A DNA stretch of 64,000 nucleotides, taken from NCBI GenBank assembly GCA_029781135.1, contig JAKOXH010000073.1:62001-126000 (forward strand). Direction: 5' to 3'. How positions within the stretch are numbered: position 1 is the stretch's first letter; every line of letters starts with the position of its first letter. The DNA comes from Planctomycetota bacterium. GTDB taxonomy: Bacteria > Planctomycetota > Planctomycetia > Pirellulales > Lacipirellulaceae. Below, piece after piece: positions 35,390 through 44,271 of the stretch. A program made the translations under genes and the position numbers. The notes beneath the pieces are model-generated. The model was not told the DNA's origin, did no database searches, and saw only the letters and a list, made by a program, of their open reading frames with translations.

Positions 35390-37672
35390 ATGCCTGCGAT
35401 TCCCAGCGGTCAATTCACGCCCCGCGATGTCGCGCGGGTGATCTGTCGCCATTTTCGCCTGATGGCGGCGATCTTCTTCAGTGTCGTATTGCTGACGCTC
35501 CTGGTGATCGCCCTATATCCGCGCGGATATACATCCGAAGCGAAACTATTCCTGCGGGTCGGACGAGAAAGCGTCGCACTCGACCCCACCGCGACAACTG
35601 GGCAGACCATCATGCTGCAGAAGACGCAGGTGGACGAAGTCAATTCCGCGCTACAAGTACTGACGTCCCAGGAAGTCCTGCAACGTGTTGTCGAGCGGGT
35701 CGGGGCGCAGCAAATCGTTTCAGACACTCCCCAAGCACCGGCTGGTGCTAGCGGTCCACCCGCCAAGAAGCAGCTGCTGTGGGTTCAGAAGTTGAGCGAG
35801 GCAAAGAGCTGGTTCATGAGCCAAGCGACTGGCGTCTTGGCGAAGCTCCAACTGATGGATCCAGGAACTCTCGAAGATGTTGCCATCCGCAAGCTGGCGT
35901 CCAAAGTCCAGGCGTATGCGCCGAAGGACTCGACGGTATTCACGGTCTCTTACACTTCTGGTTCTCCCCAGCTTGCGCACGACGTGGTCGACGCGGTGAC
36001 CAACGAATTCTTGGCCGCGCACCTGCGAGTGAACCGAACGGACGGGTCTCAGAAGTTCTTCGCGCAACAAGTTGAATCGTTAAAGAAAGATCTGGCGGCG
36101 GCGGAGACAGCGTTACGCGACCGCAAGAACGAATTCCAAATTTCGACGATTGATACGCGTCGCAACGTTTTGGCCGAACAGCAGAAAGACATTGAACTGC
36201 AATTGCAGTCGACGCAACGTGAGTTGGCGTACACCGACGCTCAAATCGCCGACCTCGCGCAGGCCATTCAGCAGCTCAAGCCGGAGATTGTGACGAATCG
36301 CGTGGCGGGGTTTGCCAATGAGGCATCCGATCTGATGCGGGAGAAGCTCTATGAGCTGGAAATCCAAGAGAGCAAGCTGAAGTCGCAATATCAGGCGGGC
36401 CATCCGCTGCTGGCGCAAGTTGAACAGCAACGCAAACAAGCGGAAGAAATCGTCAAGAAGATGCCGACGGAGCGGACCCAAACGACTGCCGAACTGAATT
36501 CAACTCAACGCACGCTGGAATTGGACTTATTGCAGGCCAAGGCCCACCGCGAAGCCCTGCTGGCCCGGCAAGTGGCGTCTCAAAAACAGGAAGCCGACTT
36601 GAATATCCAATTGAAGGAGCTGAACGATCACGATGCGCAGCTCCAACAACTCGAGCGGACCGTCCAGCTCCTCGATGGCAAGTACCGGATGCACTTCGAA
36701 AAACTCGAAGAGGCGCGCGTCAATGAAGAGCTTGGGCGCGACGGCATTCAGAATATCAAAGTTGCCCAAGCCGCGACGTTGGTCACCAAACCGACTTCCC
36801 CGAAGAAGCCGATCGTATTGGCACTGGGTCTGCTGGCCGCCGTCGCAGGCGCCGTAACCGTGCCGTTTATCGCCGAGATATTGGACGGTACGTTGCGCAC
36901 CACGCGGCAGGTGGAGACCGAACTGGGACTGCCCGTGCTGATGTCGTTCGCGCAGCAACACAAGCGTCGTCGAAAACCGCAGAAGTCGCAGGCCGCTGGC
37001 GGTAAGAAAACGGTTCGCGGCATCGATTGGGAGGACGACGACTTGGAGGGTAATTACCGTTCGCTCGCTTGCGAATTGCTTTACAACAGCATCCGCGCGA
37101 GCGGCGATTTGCAGTCGAAAGCGGTCGGTATCGTGGGCTGCGACACGACCAATATCCGTAGTCAAGTCGCCGAAGAGCTAGCCCTTCAAGCAGCGCACTG
37201 GGGAAGCGAGCCCGTCTTGTTAATCGATGCCGATGAGCAGCGTCGGCAAGTTGCGAATCGATTCGGGTTGAACGGGTCGCCAGGGTGGCGTGAGGTGCTC
37301 GCGGGCGTAGCCGATGCCGAAACCTGCGTGCACGCGGCAAACGGTGGACGACTCGCAGTGATGACGCCTGGCGCTGAGGACAGTTTGTTAGCGGACGTGG
37401 GGCATGTGCCCCTGGGACGCGGGCAACTTGATGAACTAAAGAACCGATACGGGCTAGTGGTTGTCGATCTCCCGTCGCCATGCCAAATCGACGCGCGCGC
37501 CGCGGGCGATTGGCTTGACGAGGCCGTGCTGGTGGTTGAAGCCGAACGCACGCGAACGGAATCTGCCAAGCGGGCAAAGGCGTTATTGGAACGGGCCGGT
37601 ATTCGGGTCACCGGTGTGGTGCTGGCCAACCGCCGAGAGTATGTGCCGCGGTGGTTATACAACCGGATTTAG
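35390..37672 (+). CDS. Wzz-type chain-length/co-polymerase protein fused to a degenerate BY-kinase domain
   Basis: The 760-residue protein follows the PCP-2/BY-kinase plan. A transmembrane helix (residues about 24-44) leads to a periplasmic Wzz/GNVR region with long coiled coils (about 225-430), then a second helix (about 465-487). The cytoplasmic P-loop-like domain spans about 545-750. In that domain the Walker A site reads GIVGCDTTNIRSQVAEEL, without the G-K-T/S, while the A' strand VLLIDADEQRR is kept. The C-terminus (EYVPRWLYNRI) lacks a tyrosine cluster. It probably controls polysaccharide length and export without kinase activity. It is the first gene of the cluster. Confidence 0.85.
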   Translation: MPAIPSGQFTPRDVARVICRHFRLMAAIFFSVVLLTLLVIALYPRGYTSEAKLFLRVGRESVALDPTATTGQTIMLQKTQVDEVNSALQVLTSQEVLQRVVERVGAQQIVSDTPQAPAGASGPPAKKQLLWVQKLSEAKSWFMSQATGVLAKLQLMDPGTLEDVAIRKLASKVQAYAPKDSTVFTVSYTSGSPQLAHDVVDAVTNEFLAAHLRVNRTDGSQKFFAQQVESLKKDLAAAETALRDRKNEFQISTIDTRRNVLAEQQKDIELQLQSTQRELAYTDAQIADLAQAIQQLKPEIVTNRVAGFANEASDLMREKLYELEIQESKLKSQYQAGHPLLAQVEQQRKQAEEIVKKMPTERTQTTAELNSTQRTLELDLLQAKAHREALLARQVASQKQEADLNIQLKELNDHDAQLQQLERTVQLLDGKYRMHFEKLEEARVNEELGRDGIQNIKVAQAATLVTKPTSPKKPIVLALGLLAAVAGAVTVPFIAEILDGTLRTTRQVETELGLPVLMSFAQQHKRRRKPQKSQAAGGKKTVRGIDWEDDDLEGNYRSLACELLYNSIRASGDLQSKAVGIVGCDTTNIRSQVAEELALQAAHWGSEPVLLIDADEQRRQVANRFGLNGSPGWREVLAGVADAETCVHAANGGRLAVMTPGAEDSLLADVGHVPLGRGQLDELKNRYGLVVVDLPSPCQIDARAAGDWLDEAVLVVEAERTRTESAKRAKALLERAGIRVTGVVLANRREYVPRWLYNRI

Positions 37673-37744
37673 GATCCCTAGGGGCAGGCGAATGGAAGGA
37701 GCCGTAATGCGAAGGCATTGCGCGCTCAGTTAAAGGGTCGAACG

Positions 37745-38533
37745 ATGATGTCGGAGTTAGCAACGCAGAATGGATTGTCGACCGTCGAATGGAACGCCCC
37801 TGAGGCGGGCACGACGGCCGAGGTGATCGATGCACTATTGGTGGAGGATTTCGCGGCCGACGCCGCCGTTGACGATTGCGAATTGTCTAGCGGCAGGGAA
37901 GGGCAAAGCGACGGGCCAACTTCGCGACGACGAGTGGCTGTTCCCTGCCCAGGTTGGAAAAGGACGGTTGACATCCTCGGCGCCGCTTGCGCGCTGGTCG
38001 TCCTATTTCCGGTGTTTGTGTGTATTGGCGTCTTCATTAAATGCGTATCGCGGGGGCCAATTTTCTATCGGCAACGCCGTTATGGCTTGGGGGGCCGGCC
38101 GTTCAAAGTGTGGAAATTTCGCACGATCGAAGCCTCGCACGACGGTAACGACCACCACGCGCATGTGGCCGATTTGATGTCGAGTGGCCGGCCACTGGAA
38201 AAGCGCGATCATCAGTTGGCCATCATTCGAGGTGGGGCCTTTTTGCGTAATTTCGGCATCGATGAGTTGCCGCAGTTGATCAACGTGCTCGGGGGAGAAA
38301 TGAGTTTGGTGGGGCCACGGCCAGATGTCGTGCCCATCCATCACTATGAAAGCTGGCATCGCCGGCGCTTTGAGGTATTGCCGGGCATCACCGGACTGTG
38401 GCAAGTCCGCGGCAAGAATCGGACGACGTTTTCACAAATGATGCAACTCGATTTGGCGTACGTCCGGCGCCGAAGTTTTTGGCTCGATCTTTCTATTTTA
38501 GTGTGGACGATTCCCGCGCTGCTCAGCGACTAG
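37745..38533 (+). CDS. Polyisoprenyl-phosphate sugar-1-phosphate transferase (bacterial sugar transferase family)
   Basis: This enzyme would load the first sugar phosphate onto undecaprenyl phosphate. The 262-residue protein has a variable N-terminal tail of about 75 residues and one hydrophobic re-entrant helix (VDILGAACALVVLFPVFVCI). Family motifs are RGPIFYRQRRYGLGGRPFKV, then WKFRT, FGIDELPQLINVLGGEMSLV, GPRPDV and PGITGLWQVRGK. It corresponds to the small monotopic form without the large membrane domain of WbaP. ATG 37745 is used; ATG 37748 is adjacent. It lies 72 bases after the Wzz-like gene. Confidence 0.92.
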   Translation: MMSELATQNGLSTVEWNAPEAGTTAEVIDALLVEDFAADAAVDDCELSSGREGQSDGPTSRRRVAVPCPGWKRTVDILGAACALVVLFPVFVCIGVFIKCVSRGPIFYRQRRYGLGGRPFKVWKFRTIEASHDGNDHHAHVADLMSSGRPLEKRDHQLAIIRGGAFLRNFGIDELPQLINVLGGEMSLVGPRPDVVPIHHYESWHRRRFEVLPGITGLWQVRGKNRTTFSQMMQLDLAYVRRRSFWLDLSILVWTIPALLSD

Positions 38534-38637
38534 GACGGTGCGAAGAGGGGCAAACGTGAAATCGTTCGAATGCCGACCGGCGTGTGCGGCACAATCAATA
38601 TTGCTTCATTGTTTTTTTATCTGTTTGAGGTGGCAAC

Positions 38638-39729
38638 ATGATTCGCATTGGCATTATTGGGGCCGGCTATTGGGGGCCGAACTTGATCCGTTGTTTTCAA
38701 GAGTCTCCGGGTTGCGACGTGGTTTATGTATGCGATCGCGACCCGCGGAAGCTCGACCACATTTGCGCTCGCTTTCCCCAGGTAATTGGTACGACGGAGG
38801 ATGCCGATGTTTTGCGACGCGATCGCGTCGACGCCGTGGTGATTGCTACGCCGACCAAGACCCACTATCGACTCGCCAAACGCGCATTGGAAGCAGGTCT
38901 GCACACGTTCGTCGAAAAGCCGCTCGCGACGCGTAGCGATGAATGCGCCGATCTTATCGATTGTGCGGAAGCGAACGGCTGTGTGTTATTCGTAGGGCAT
39001 GTATTTTTGTACTCCGCGGCGGTCGCGAAGCTGAAGGAACTCGTTACCAGCGGCGAACTTGGCGACATCTACTACATCAGTTCGACGCGACTCAACTTGG
39101 GGCCCGTGCGGCACGATGTCAACGCGCTCTGGGATCTTGCCCCCCACGATACGTCAATCATCCTGGAACTAATGGGCCGCTCGCCGCTCAGCGTGAGTTG
39201 CTCCGGTTTGGCTTACCTCGACCAGCGGATCCATGACGTGTGCAACATGACGATGCAGTTCCCCGACAACCGCATTGGCATTGTGCATGTGAGTTGGCTT
39301 GACCCACGAAAACGTCGCGTGATGACCGTAGTTGGCAGCAACAAGATGGCCGTGTACGACGACATCGAACCGATTGAGAAGATTCGTGTTTACGATACGG
39401 GCATTCACGCGGCGACCGAAGCCAGCTCCTTCGGCGAGTTTCTGTATAGCTACCGCTACGGCGATATCTACAGCCCGCGGATCAAGGAAAGTGAACCGCT
39501 GAAAGCCGAGATTCACGGTTTCATCGACTCCGTTGTGACGGGTGCGGCGCCAAAGACCGATGGCTGGAATGGCCTGCGGGTGGTGGAAGTCATCGAGGCG
39601 GCCGATAAGTCGCTCCGCGACAACGGCGGTCACATCCCGATTCCCTCGACGGTTTCGCTCCGGCGCGCGAGTCGGTCGGCGGCGAACGCATCTGGTCAAG
39701 ACGCGTTAATTGCGGCGATGGGGGGCTGA
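38638..39729 (+). CDS. Gfo/Idh/MocA oxidoreductase, WbpB/WlbA-like
   Basis: The 363-residue cytoplasmic protein has an N-terminal NAD-binding loop (IRIGIIGAGYWGPNLIRCF), FVEKPLATRSDECADLI and GHVFLYSAAVAKLKEL. Together with the acyltransferase and aminotransferase that follow directly, it matches the WbpB-WbpD-WbpE trio that installs a 3-acetamido group on a UDP-sugar. This member would oxidise the C3 hydroxyl. The nucleotide-sugar substrate is inferred from gene order. The acyltransferase ATG follows its stop by one base. Confidence 0.85.
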   Translation: MIRIGIIGAGYWGPNLIRCFQESPGCDVVYVCDRDPRKLDHICARFPQVIGTTEDADVLRRDRVDAVVIATPTKTHYRLAKRALEAGLHTFVEKPLATRSDECADLIDCAEANGCVLFVGHVFLYSAAVAKLKELVTSGELGDIYYISSTRLNLGPVRHDVNALWDLAPHDTSIILELMGRSPLSVSCSGLAYLDQRIHDVCNMTMQFPDNRIGIVHVSWLDPRKRRVMTVVGSNKMAVYDDIEPIEKIRVYDTGIHAATEASSFGEFLYSYRYGDIYSPRIKESEPLKAEIHGFIDSVVTGAAPKTDGWNGLRVVEVIEAADKSLRDNGGHIPIPSTVSLRRASRSAANASGQDALIAAMGG

Positions 39730-39730
39730 C

Positions 39731-40336
39731 ATGGCGGACCGCTATTATCATCCGGCCGCGTTGGTCGAATCCGCTGACGTGGGCCTTGGTACCCGTGTGT
39801 GGGCATTCGCCCATGTGATGCGGGGCGCGCGGGTGGGAACTTGCTGCAATATTGGCGATCACGCCTTTCTCGAAACCGGTGCGATCGTTGGCAACAACGT
39901 CACGCTCAAGAACAACGTGTGCATTTGGGCCGGCATCACGCTCGAAGACGACGTGTTTGTCGGCCCGAACGCAACCTTTACCAATGACCGTTATCCGCGG
40001 TCGCCGCGCATGCCGCAGGTCGCGGCTCGGTATGAAACGCCGGAGCGCTGGCTCAGTCCGACGGTGGTGGAACGCGGCGTATCCATTGGGGCCAACGCTA
40101 CGGTCGTGCCCGGTATTCGCATCGGGCGGTACAGCATGATCGCGGCGGGGTCCGTGGTGACGGCCAACGTGCCCCCGTTTTCGTTGATGGTCGGCACGCC
40201 GGCTCGGGCCGTTGGCTGCGTGTGCCGTTGTGGACAGAAATTACTAGGCGACTATCGCACAATCGCGTGCGATGTGTGTGGTGAAACGCCGCGGATGCGG
40301 TGTCTGGAATCGGAACTGGAAGTGAGCATCTTATGA
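39731..40336 (+). CDS. Left-handed beta-helix sugar N-acyltransferase, WbpD/WlbB-like
   Basis: The 201-residue protein shows hexapeptide-repeat periodicity from about residue 15 to 135 (VGLGTRVWAFAHVMRGARVG, IGDHAFLETGAIVGNNVTLK, SIGANATVVPGIRIGRYSMI). WAGITLEDDVFVGPNATFTN is a characteristic WbpD-type stretch. The C-terminus has four paired cysteines (CVCRCGQKL, then CDVCGE) forming a likely small zinc ribbon, as in several relatives. It would acetylate the 3-amino group made by the next gene's aminotransferase. Confidence 0.88.
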   Translation: MADRYYHPAALVESADVGLGTRVWAFAHVMRGARVGTCCNIGDHAFLETGAIVGNNVTLKNNVCIWAGITLEDDVFVGPNATFTNDRYPRSPRMPQVAARYETPERWLSPTVVERGVSIGANATVVPGIRIGRYSMIAAGSVVTANVPPFSLMVGTPARAVGCVCRCGQKLLGDYRTIACDVCGETPRMRCLESELEVSIL

Positions 40337-41451
40337 CGATCCCCTTTGTTGATTTGAAGTGTAATTCGCCGAAGATTCGGCAGGAAATATCCGTCGCGGT
40401 CGAGCAGGCGATCGACGATGGCCAGTACATTCTGGGCGACCAGGTGGCCGCGTTCGAGCATTCCTTTGCCGGTTTCTGCGGCGCCAAACACGGCATTGGC
40501 GTGGGCAGCGGCACCGAGGCGCTCCATCTCACGTTGCGAGCCTTAGGAATTGGGCCAGGGGACGAAGTAATTACCGCGGCAAACACATTTGTGGCCACGG
40601 CGCTGGCGATCGCCTACGTCGGCGCCACGCCCGTGCTCGTCGACTGCGATCCCGACGACTACCTCATCGACGTCGACTTAATCGAACAGGCGATTACGCC
40701 GCGCACCAAAGCGATTGTGCCCGTGCATTTGTACGGCCAACCGGTCGATATGCCCGCGATTCTCGACATCGCCGCCAAGCACGATCTCCCCGTGGTGCAG
40801 GATGCTTGCCAGGCGCATGGCGCGCTGATTGGCGATAAGCCTCTGGGCGCATTTGGCACCGCGGCGTGCTATAGCTTTTACCCCAGCAAGAATCTCGGCG
40901 CCTATGGCGACGGCGGTATGACCGTGACCAACGACGATGCGCTGGCCGAGCGTATCCGCATGCTTCGCAACTACGGTCAGCGTGCCAAGAACAATTATGA
41001 AATGCAGGGCTACAATAGCCGGCTCGATACGCTGCAAGCGGCGATTTTGGCCGTCAAGCTGCGTTACTTAGCCGATGGCAACGAACGGCGGCGCGCCGCC
41101 GCTGAGCGGTATCGGCACGTGCTGCTCGACCAGGGCGATATCAGCTTGCCCTATGAAAAGCCAGGAGTGAAGCACGTATACCATCTGTTTGTGGTGCAGC
41201 ATCCGCAACGCGATGAACTAATGGCCCATTTGCAGCAGAACGGCGTGCAATGCGGCATCCATTACCCGACTCCCATTCATCAGATCGTTTCGTTTGAATC
41301 GAGTCGCACGGTGCCGGAAGGCGTTCCGGTCGCCACTCGCTTGGCAAGTCGGATCGTCTCGCTTCCCATGTTCCCGGAACTTACCCACGAGCAGATCGAC
41401 CGCGTGGCCCAAGTGATCGCGGCGTTCGACGCCCAATTAGCGGTTGCCTAG
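40333..41451 (+). CDS. DegT/DnrJ/EryC1/StrS sugar aminotransferase, WbpE/WlbC-like
   Basis: The 372-residue PLP enzyme has the family landmarks: IPFVDLKCNSPKIRQEI, the phosphate-binding GVGSGTEALHLTLRALGIGP, GDEVITAANTFVATALAI, the Asp of VVQDACQAHGA and the catalytic Lys in SFYPSKNLGAYGDGGM. The C-terminal signature is HVYHLFVVQHPQRDEL. It would transfer an amino group from glutamate to the 3-keto sugar made by the WbpB-like enzyme. It overlaps the acyltransferase gene by four bases. Confidence 0.95.
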   Translation: MTIPFVDLKCNSPKIRQEISVAVEQAIDDGQYILGDQVAAFEHSFAGFCGAKHGIGVGSGTEALHLTLRALGIGPGDEVITAANTFVATALAIAYVGATPVLVDCDPDDYLIDVDLIEQAITPRTKAIVPVHLYGQPVDMPAILDIAAKHDLPVVQDACQAHGALIGDKPLGAFGTAACYSFYPSKNLGAYGDGGMTVTNDDALAERIRMLRNYGQRAKNNYEMQGYNSRLDTLQAAILAVKLRYLADGNERRRAAAERYRHVLLDQGDISLPYEKPGVKHVYHLFVVQHPQRDELMAHLQQNGVQCGIHYPTPIHQIVSFESSRTVPEGVPVATRLASRIVSLPMFPELTHEQIDRVAQVIAAFDAQLAVA

Positions 41452-41464
41452 AGAAGTGTCATTG

Positions 41465-42772
41465 ATGGAAAGTGCGGTTCGACCAATTTCGACGGCGGCG
41501 TATGCCCCCCTTGGCTACTTGAACCTCTTCACGGTTCAGTGGCTGTTGGTCGGCGCTGCAATTTTGGATACATCGATTCAAATCGACACGTACATGTTCT
41601 ATCAGGATCGATGGGCCGATGTGGGCGCCATCGGCGGGGTCAATCTGTCGGTGGCGACCTTCAGCGTCTTACTGCTGTACTTTCTCTGGCTGGTCGAAGC
41701 GAGTGTTTCGTTGCGGCCGAGAAAGCCAGTTTACTTCAACCTGCCGTTGACTCTCTACGTGGCCGTCGCTTCGGCGTCGTGGTTTGTCGCCAACGAAAAG
41801 TTGCTCGCAGTCAATACACTTGCCTTGTTGTTCCAGGGCTATCTGCTGTACACGTATCTGGCCAATAAGATCCAAACGCGGGAGCAACTCCTCTATGTCG
41901 TTTGCTTGTTCGCAGTCGCGACCGCCATTCAAGGACTGGTGATGATTGCCGTGCGCGCGGTGGGGCACGATATCGTCATGGGGCCCGTGACCGCGATGGC
42001 CAGTGACGAAGGCCGCATGGGCGGGACGATTGGTTCGCCGGTGACCGGCGGCAGCTTTCTGGCACTCATGTTCGCACCGGTGTTGTCGTTGCTCATGGTA
42101 CCGGTTCGTCGCGAGTTGAAGCAGTTGGCGTTTGTCGCGTTGTTTTTGGGCACAATCGGTCTCGTTCTTACCCAAACGCGTGGCTCGTTCATCGGCGTGG
42201 GCCTATCCGCTTCGTTGCTTGTTGTACTGATGTGTTTGCGAGGATGGCTGCCTCTCCGCATACCAATCGTATTGGGATTCGTCGGCCTTACTTTAGCTGG
42301 TTTGCTTCAGGGGCAGATTTCGGACCGCATATTTGGCGATGATAAAGGTTCCGCCGAGGGGCGTTTGCCGCTCTTTCGCATGGCCTGGCAGATGATCTGT
42401 GATCACCCAATCGTCGGTGTCGGCGTAAACAATTGTGCCGCATCCGCGGGGCCCTACGCAGCGCGCTATGAAATGCGCGGCGAATGGTTCTGGACCATTC
42501 ACAATCGTTATCTGCTCGAATGGGTGGAAACGGGGATTGTCGGTTTGGCGGTGCTATTGTGGTTCTTGTTCGACACGTTATGGACCGGTTGGATCGGGTG
42601 GTGGCGGCGCGATCGACTGCTTTCGCCGATTGCGTTGGCAATCACGCTTGCAATCGTGGGCCAGATGATTCACATGACCGTCGACGTATTTAACAGCCGC
42701 CCGCAGATTCAGACATTATGGGAATGCGCGGCACTGTTGGCCGCGATCCGACGCATCCAGGAGGCAGCCTAG
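41465..42772 (+). CDS. O-antigen ligase/polymerase (Wzy/WaaL-like) membrane protein
   Basis: The 435-residue protein has about eleven hydrophobic helices and one long external loop at about residues 295-345. The loop contains RLPLFRMAWQMICDHPIVGV, then GVNNC and WTIHNRYLLEWVETGIVGL. This is the Wzy_C/O-antigen ligase pattern, with an Arg near the loop start and a His in the N-R/H-N-x-Y-L motif. An inner-membrane polymerase of lipid-linked repeat units is the likely role in a Wzx/Wzy pathway. ATG 41465 follows the aminotransferase stop by 13 bases. Confidence 0.85.
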   Translation: MESAVRPISTAAYAPLGYLNLFTVQWLLVGAAILDTSIQIDTYMFYQDRWADVGAIGGVNLSVATFSVLLLYFLWLVEASVSLRPRKPVYFNLPLTLYVAVASASWFVANEKLLAVNTLALLFQGYLLYTYLANKIQTREQLLYVVCLFAVATAIQGLVMIAVRAVGHDIVMGPVTAMASDEGRMGGTIGSPVTGGSFLALMFAPVLSLLMVPVRRELKQLAFVALFLGTIGLVLTQTRGSFIGVGLSASLLVVLMCLRGWLPLRIPIVLGFVGLTLAGLLQGQISDRIFGDDKGSAEGRLPLFRMAWQMICDHPIVGVGVNNCAASAGPYAARYEMRGEWFWTIHNRYLLEWVETGIVGLAVLLWFLFDTLWTGWIGWWRRDRLLSPIALAITLAIVGQMIHMTVDVFNSRPQIQTLWECAALLAAIRRIQEAA

Positions 42773-42774
42773 CG

Positions 42775-44211
42775 ATGCGTTACGGTGCGTTATTGAGAGT
42801 GTCGAAGAACGCGACCATGGTGCTGCTGGGAACCTTCGTGCGCATGGGGTTGGCATTTGCCTTTCTTATCTACCTGGCTCGCTCCTTCGGCGTCGAGTTT
42901 TACGGAAAGTTCACGCTGACGCTGAACCTGTTCGAAACGTTCTTGAGCCTGGGCGCCACCGGTTTGTGCATTTTGGTGACACGCGAGGCCGCCAAGGACC
43001 CGGCGTGGCTGCGCCGCAATCTGGCGGCGGCGATGCTAATCGTCTCGCTGTTGGGCGTCGCCGCGGCCGTGTGTCTTTCCCTAGTTGCGTTGGCAGCGGG
43101 TTACGCGGGCCGTTACGCGCCCGATACGCAATTGGCGCTCTGCATTGCTTCGACGGCGTTACTTCCGGCCTCCCTCGCCACACTCGCCGAGGCGATCTTT
43201 GTTGCCTGGGAGCGCGCCGAGTTCGTTGCGGCCGGTACGGCGGGGGAGAGCTTTTTGCGCACCGGGCTGTGTTTCGTGCTGCTGTGGTCTGGTTTTGGTC
43301 TGATGAGTTTGTTCCTGGCCCTCATCTTCACACGCGTAACGCAATTGCTCGTCTATTCGGTGTTGGTGCGGCGAAATTTGACGTCGGTCGAGTGGCGAGT
43401 TCAGCCGGGGTCGATGAAGCCACTCTTGCGTCAATGGCGCGTGTTCGCGGCCGAGAATTGGCTGTCGATCTTCTCGAATGGCATGGATGAGTTCCTGCTC
43501 TCGCTCTTCCATGGCGAGGCGGCGGTCGGCGTGTATGATGCGGCCTGGAAACTCATTCGCTTGAGCTCCGTATTTGCGCGTGCCTTAACCACCGCGGTCT
43601 TCCCTTATATCTCGCGGCTCTACGTGCGGGCCGAAGAAACGTTTCACCGAGTCAGTTTGCATTCGGTGAAATACATGATGGCTGGGCTGTTGCCCGTGGT
43701 CGTTTGTATTTCGGTGCTGTCCGAGCGGATCGTCGTATTCCTCTACGGTCCGGCCTTTGCCAGCACGGTGCCCGTGCTGCAAATTTTGGCCTGGCTCATG
43801 ATTCCGCAGTTTCTCAACCCATTCTTGAGCTTCACGCTCTTCGCCCGGCACGAGCAACACCGCTCGCTCATCGTGGCGACTATTAATTTCATCGTGTTCA
43901 TGGGAGTTGGCCTGCTGGCGATTCCGGCCTGGGGACCGATCGGCACGGCCGTGGCGATGCTCTCATCGTCCGTGACCGCGCTTTGCTGCTACCTCGCCTT
44001 CTGCGTCTGGGGGCGCAACACGTTGGGATTGCTACTGATCCTCACTCGGCAGGCGGTGGCCGCCAGCGTGTTGTGTACGTTCCTGTATTGCATGCGGAAT
44101 AGCGAGTTGTTGCCCGTGGTCGCGATTGGCGCCCTGCTGTACGCGGCGATGCTCGTGGCCCTGCGCATCGTCAATTGGGGCGATGTTAAGTTGCTGCAAG
44201 AATTGCATTGA
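42775..44211 (+). CDS. Wzx-like polysaccharide flippase (MOP superfamily)
   Basis: The 478-residue protein has about 12-14 transmembrane helices and typical flippase text: LLGTFVRMGLAFAFLIYLAR, then FGVEFYGKFTLTLNLFETFL near the N-terminus. GVYDAAWKLIRLSSVFARAL and an LYGPAFASTVPVLQILAWLM segment lie in the second half. It would flip the undecaprenyl-linked repeat unit to the periplasmic side. It begins two bases after the polymerase stop, so the pair is coupled. Confidence 0.88.
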   Translation: MRYGALLRVSKNATMVLLGTFVRMGLAFAFLIYLARSFGVEFYGKFTLTLNLFETFLSLGATGLCILVTREAAKDPAWLRRNLAAAMLIVSLLGVAAAVCLSLVALAAGYAGRYAPDTQLALCIASTALLPASLATLAEAIFVAWERAEFVAAGTAGESFLRTGLCFVLLWSGFGLMSLFLALIFTRVTQLLVYSVLVRRNLTSVEWRVQPGSMKPLLRQWRVFAAENWLSIFSNGMDEFLLSLFHGEAAVGVYDAAWKLIRLSSVFARALTTAVFPYISRLYVRAEETFHRVSLHSVKYMMAGLLPVVVCISVLSERIVVFLYGPAFASTVPVLQILAWLMIPQFLNPFLSFTLFARHEQHRSLIVATINFIVFMGVGLLAIPAWGPIGTAVAMLSSSVTALCCYLAFCVWGRNTLGLLLILTRQAVAASVLCTFLYCMRNSELLPVVAIGALLYAAMLVALRIVNWGDVKLLQELH

Positions 44212-44271
44212 TAAATAGGCTGGTCGCCAAGTTAATCGTTAAATACACGTCATCAAGTACTTCATCGAGAA

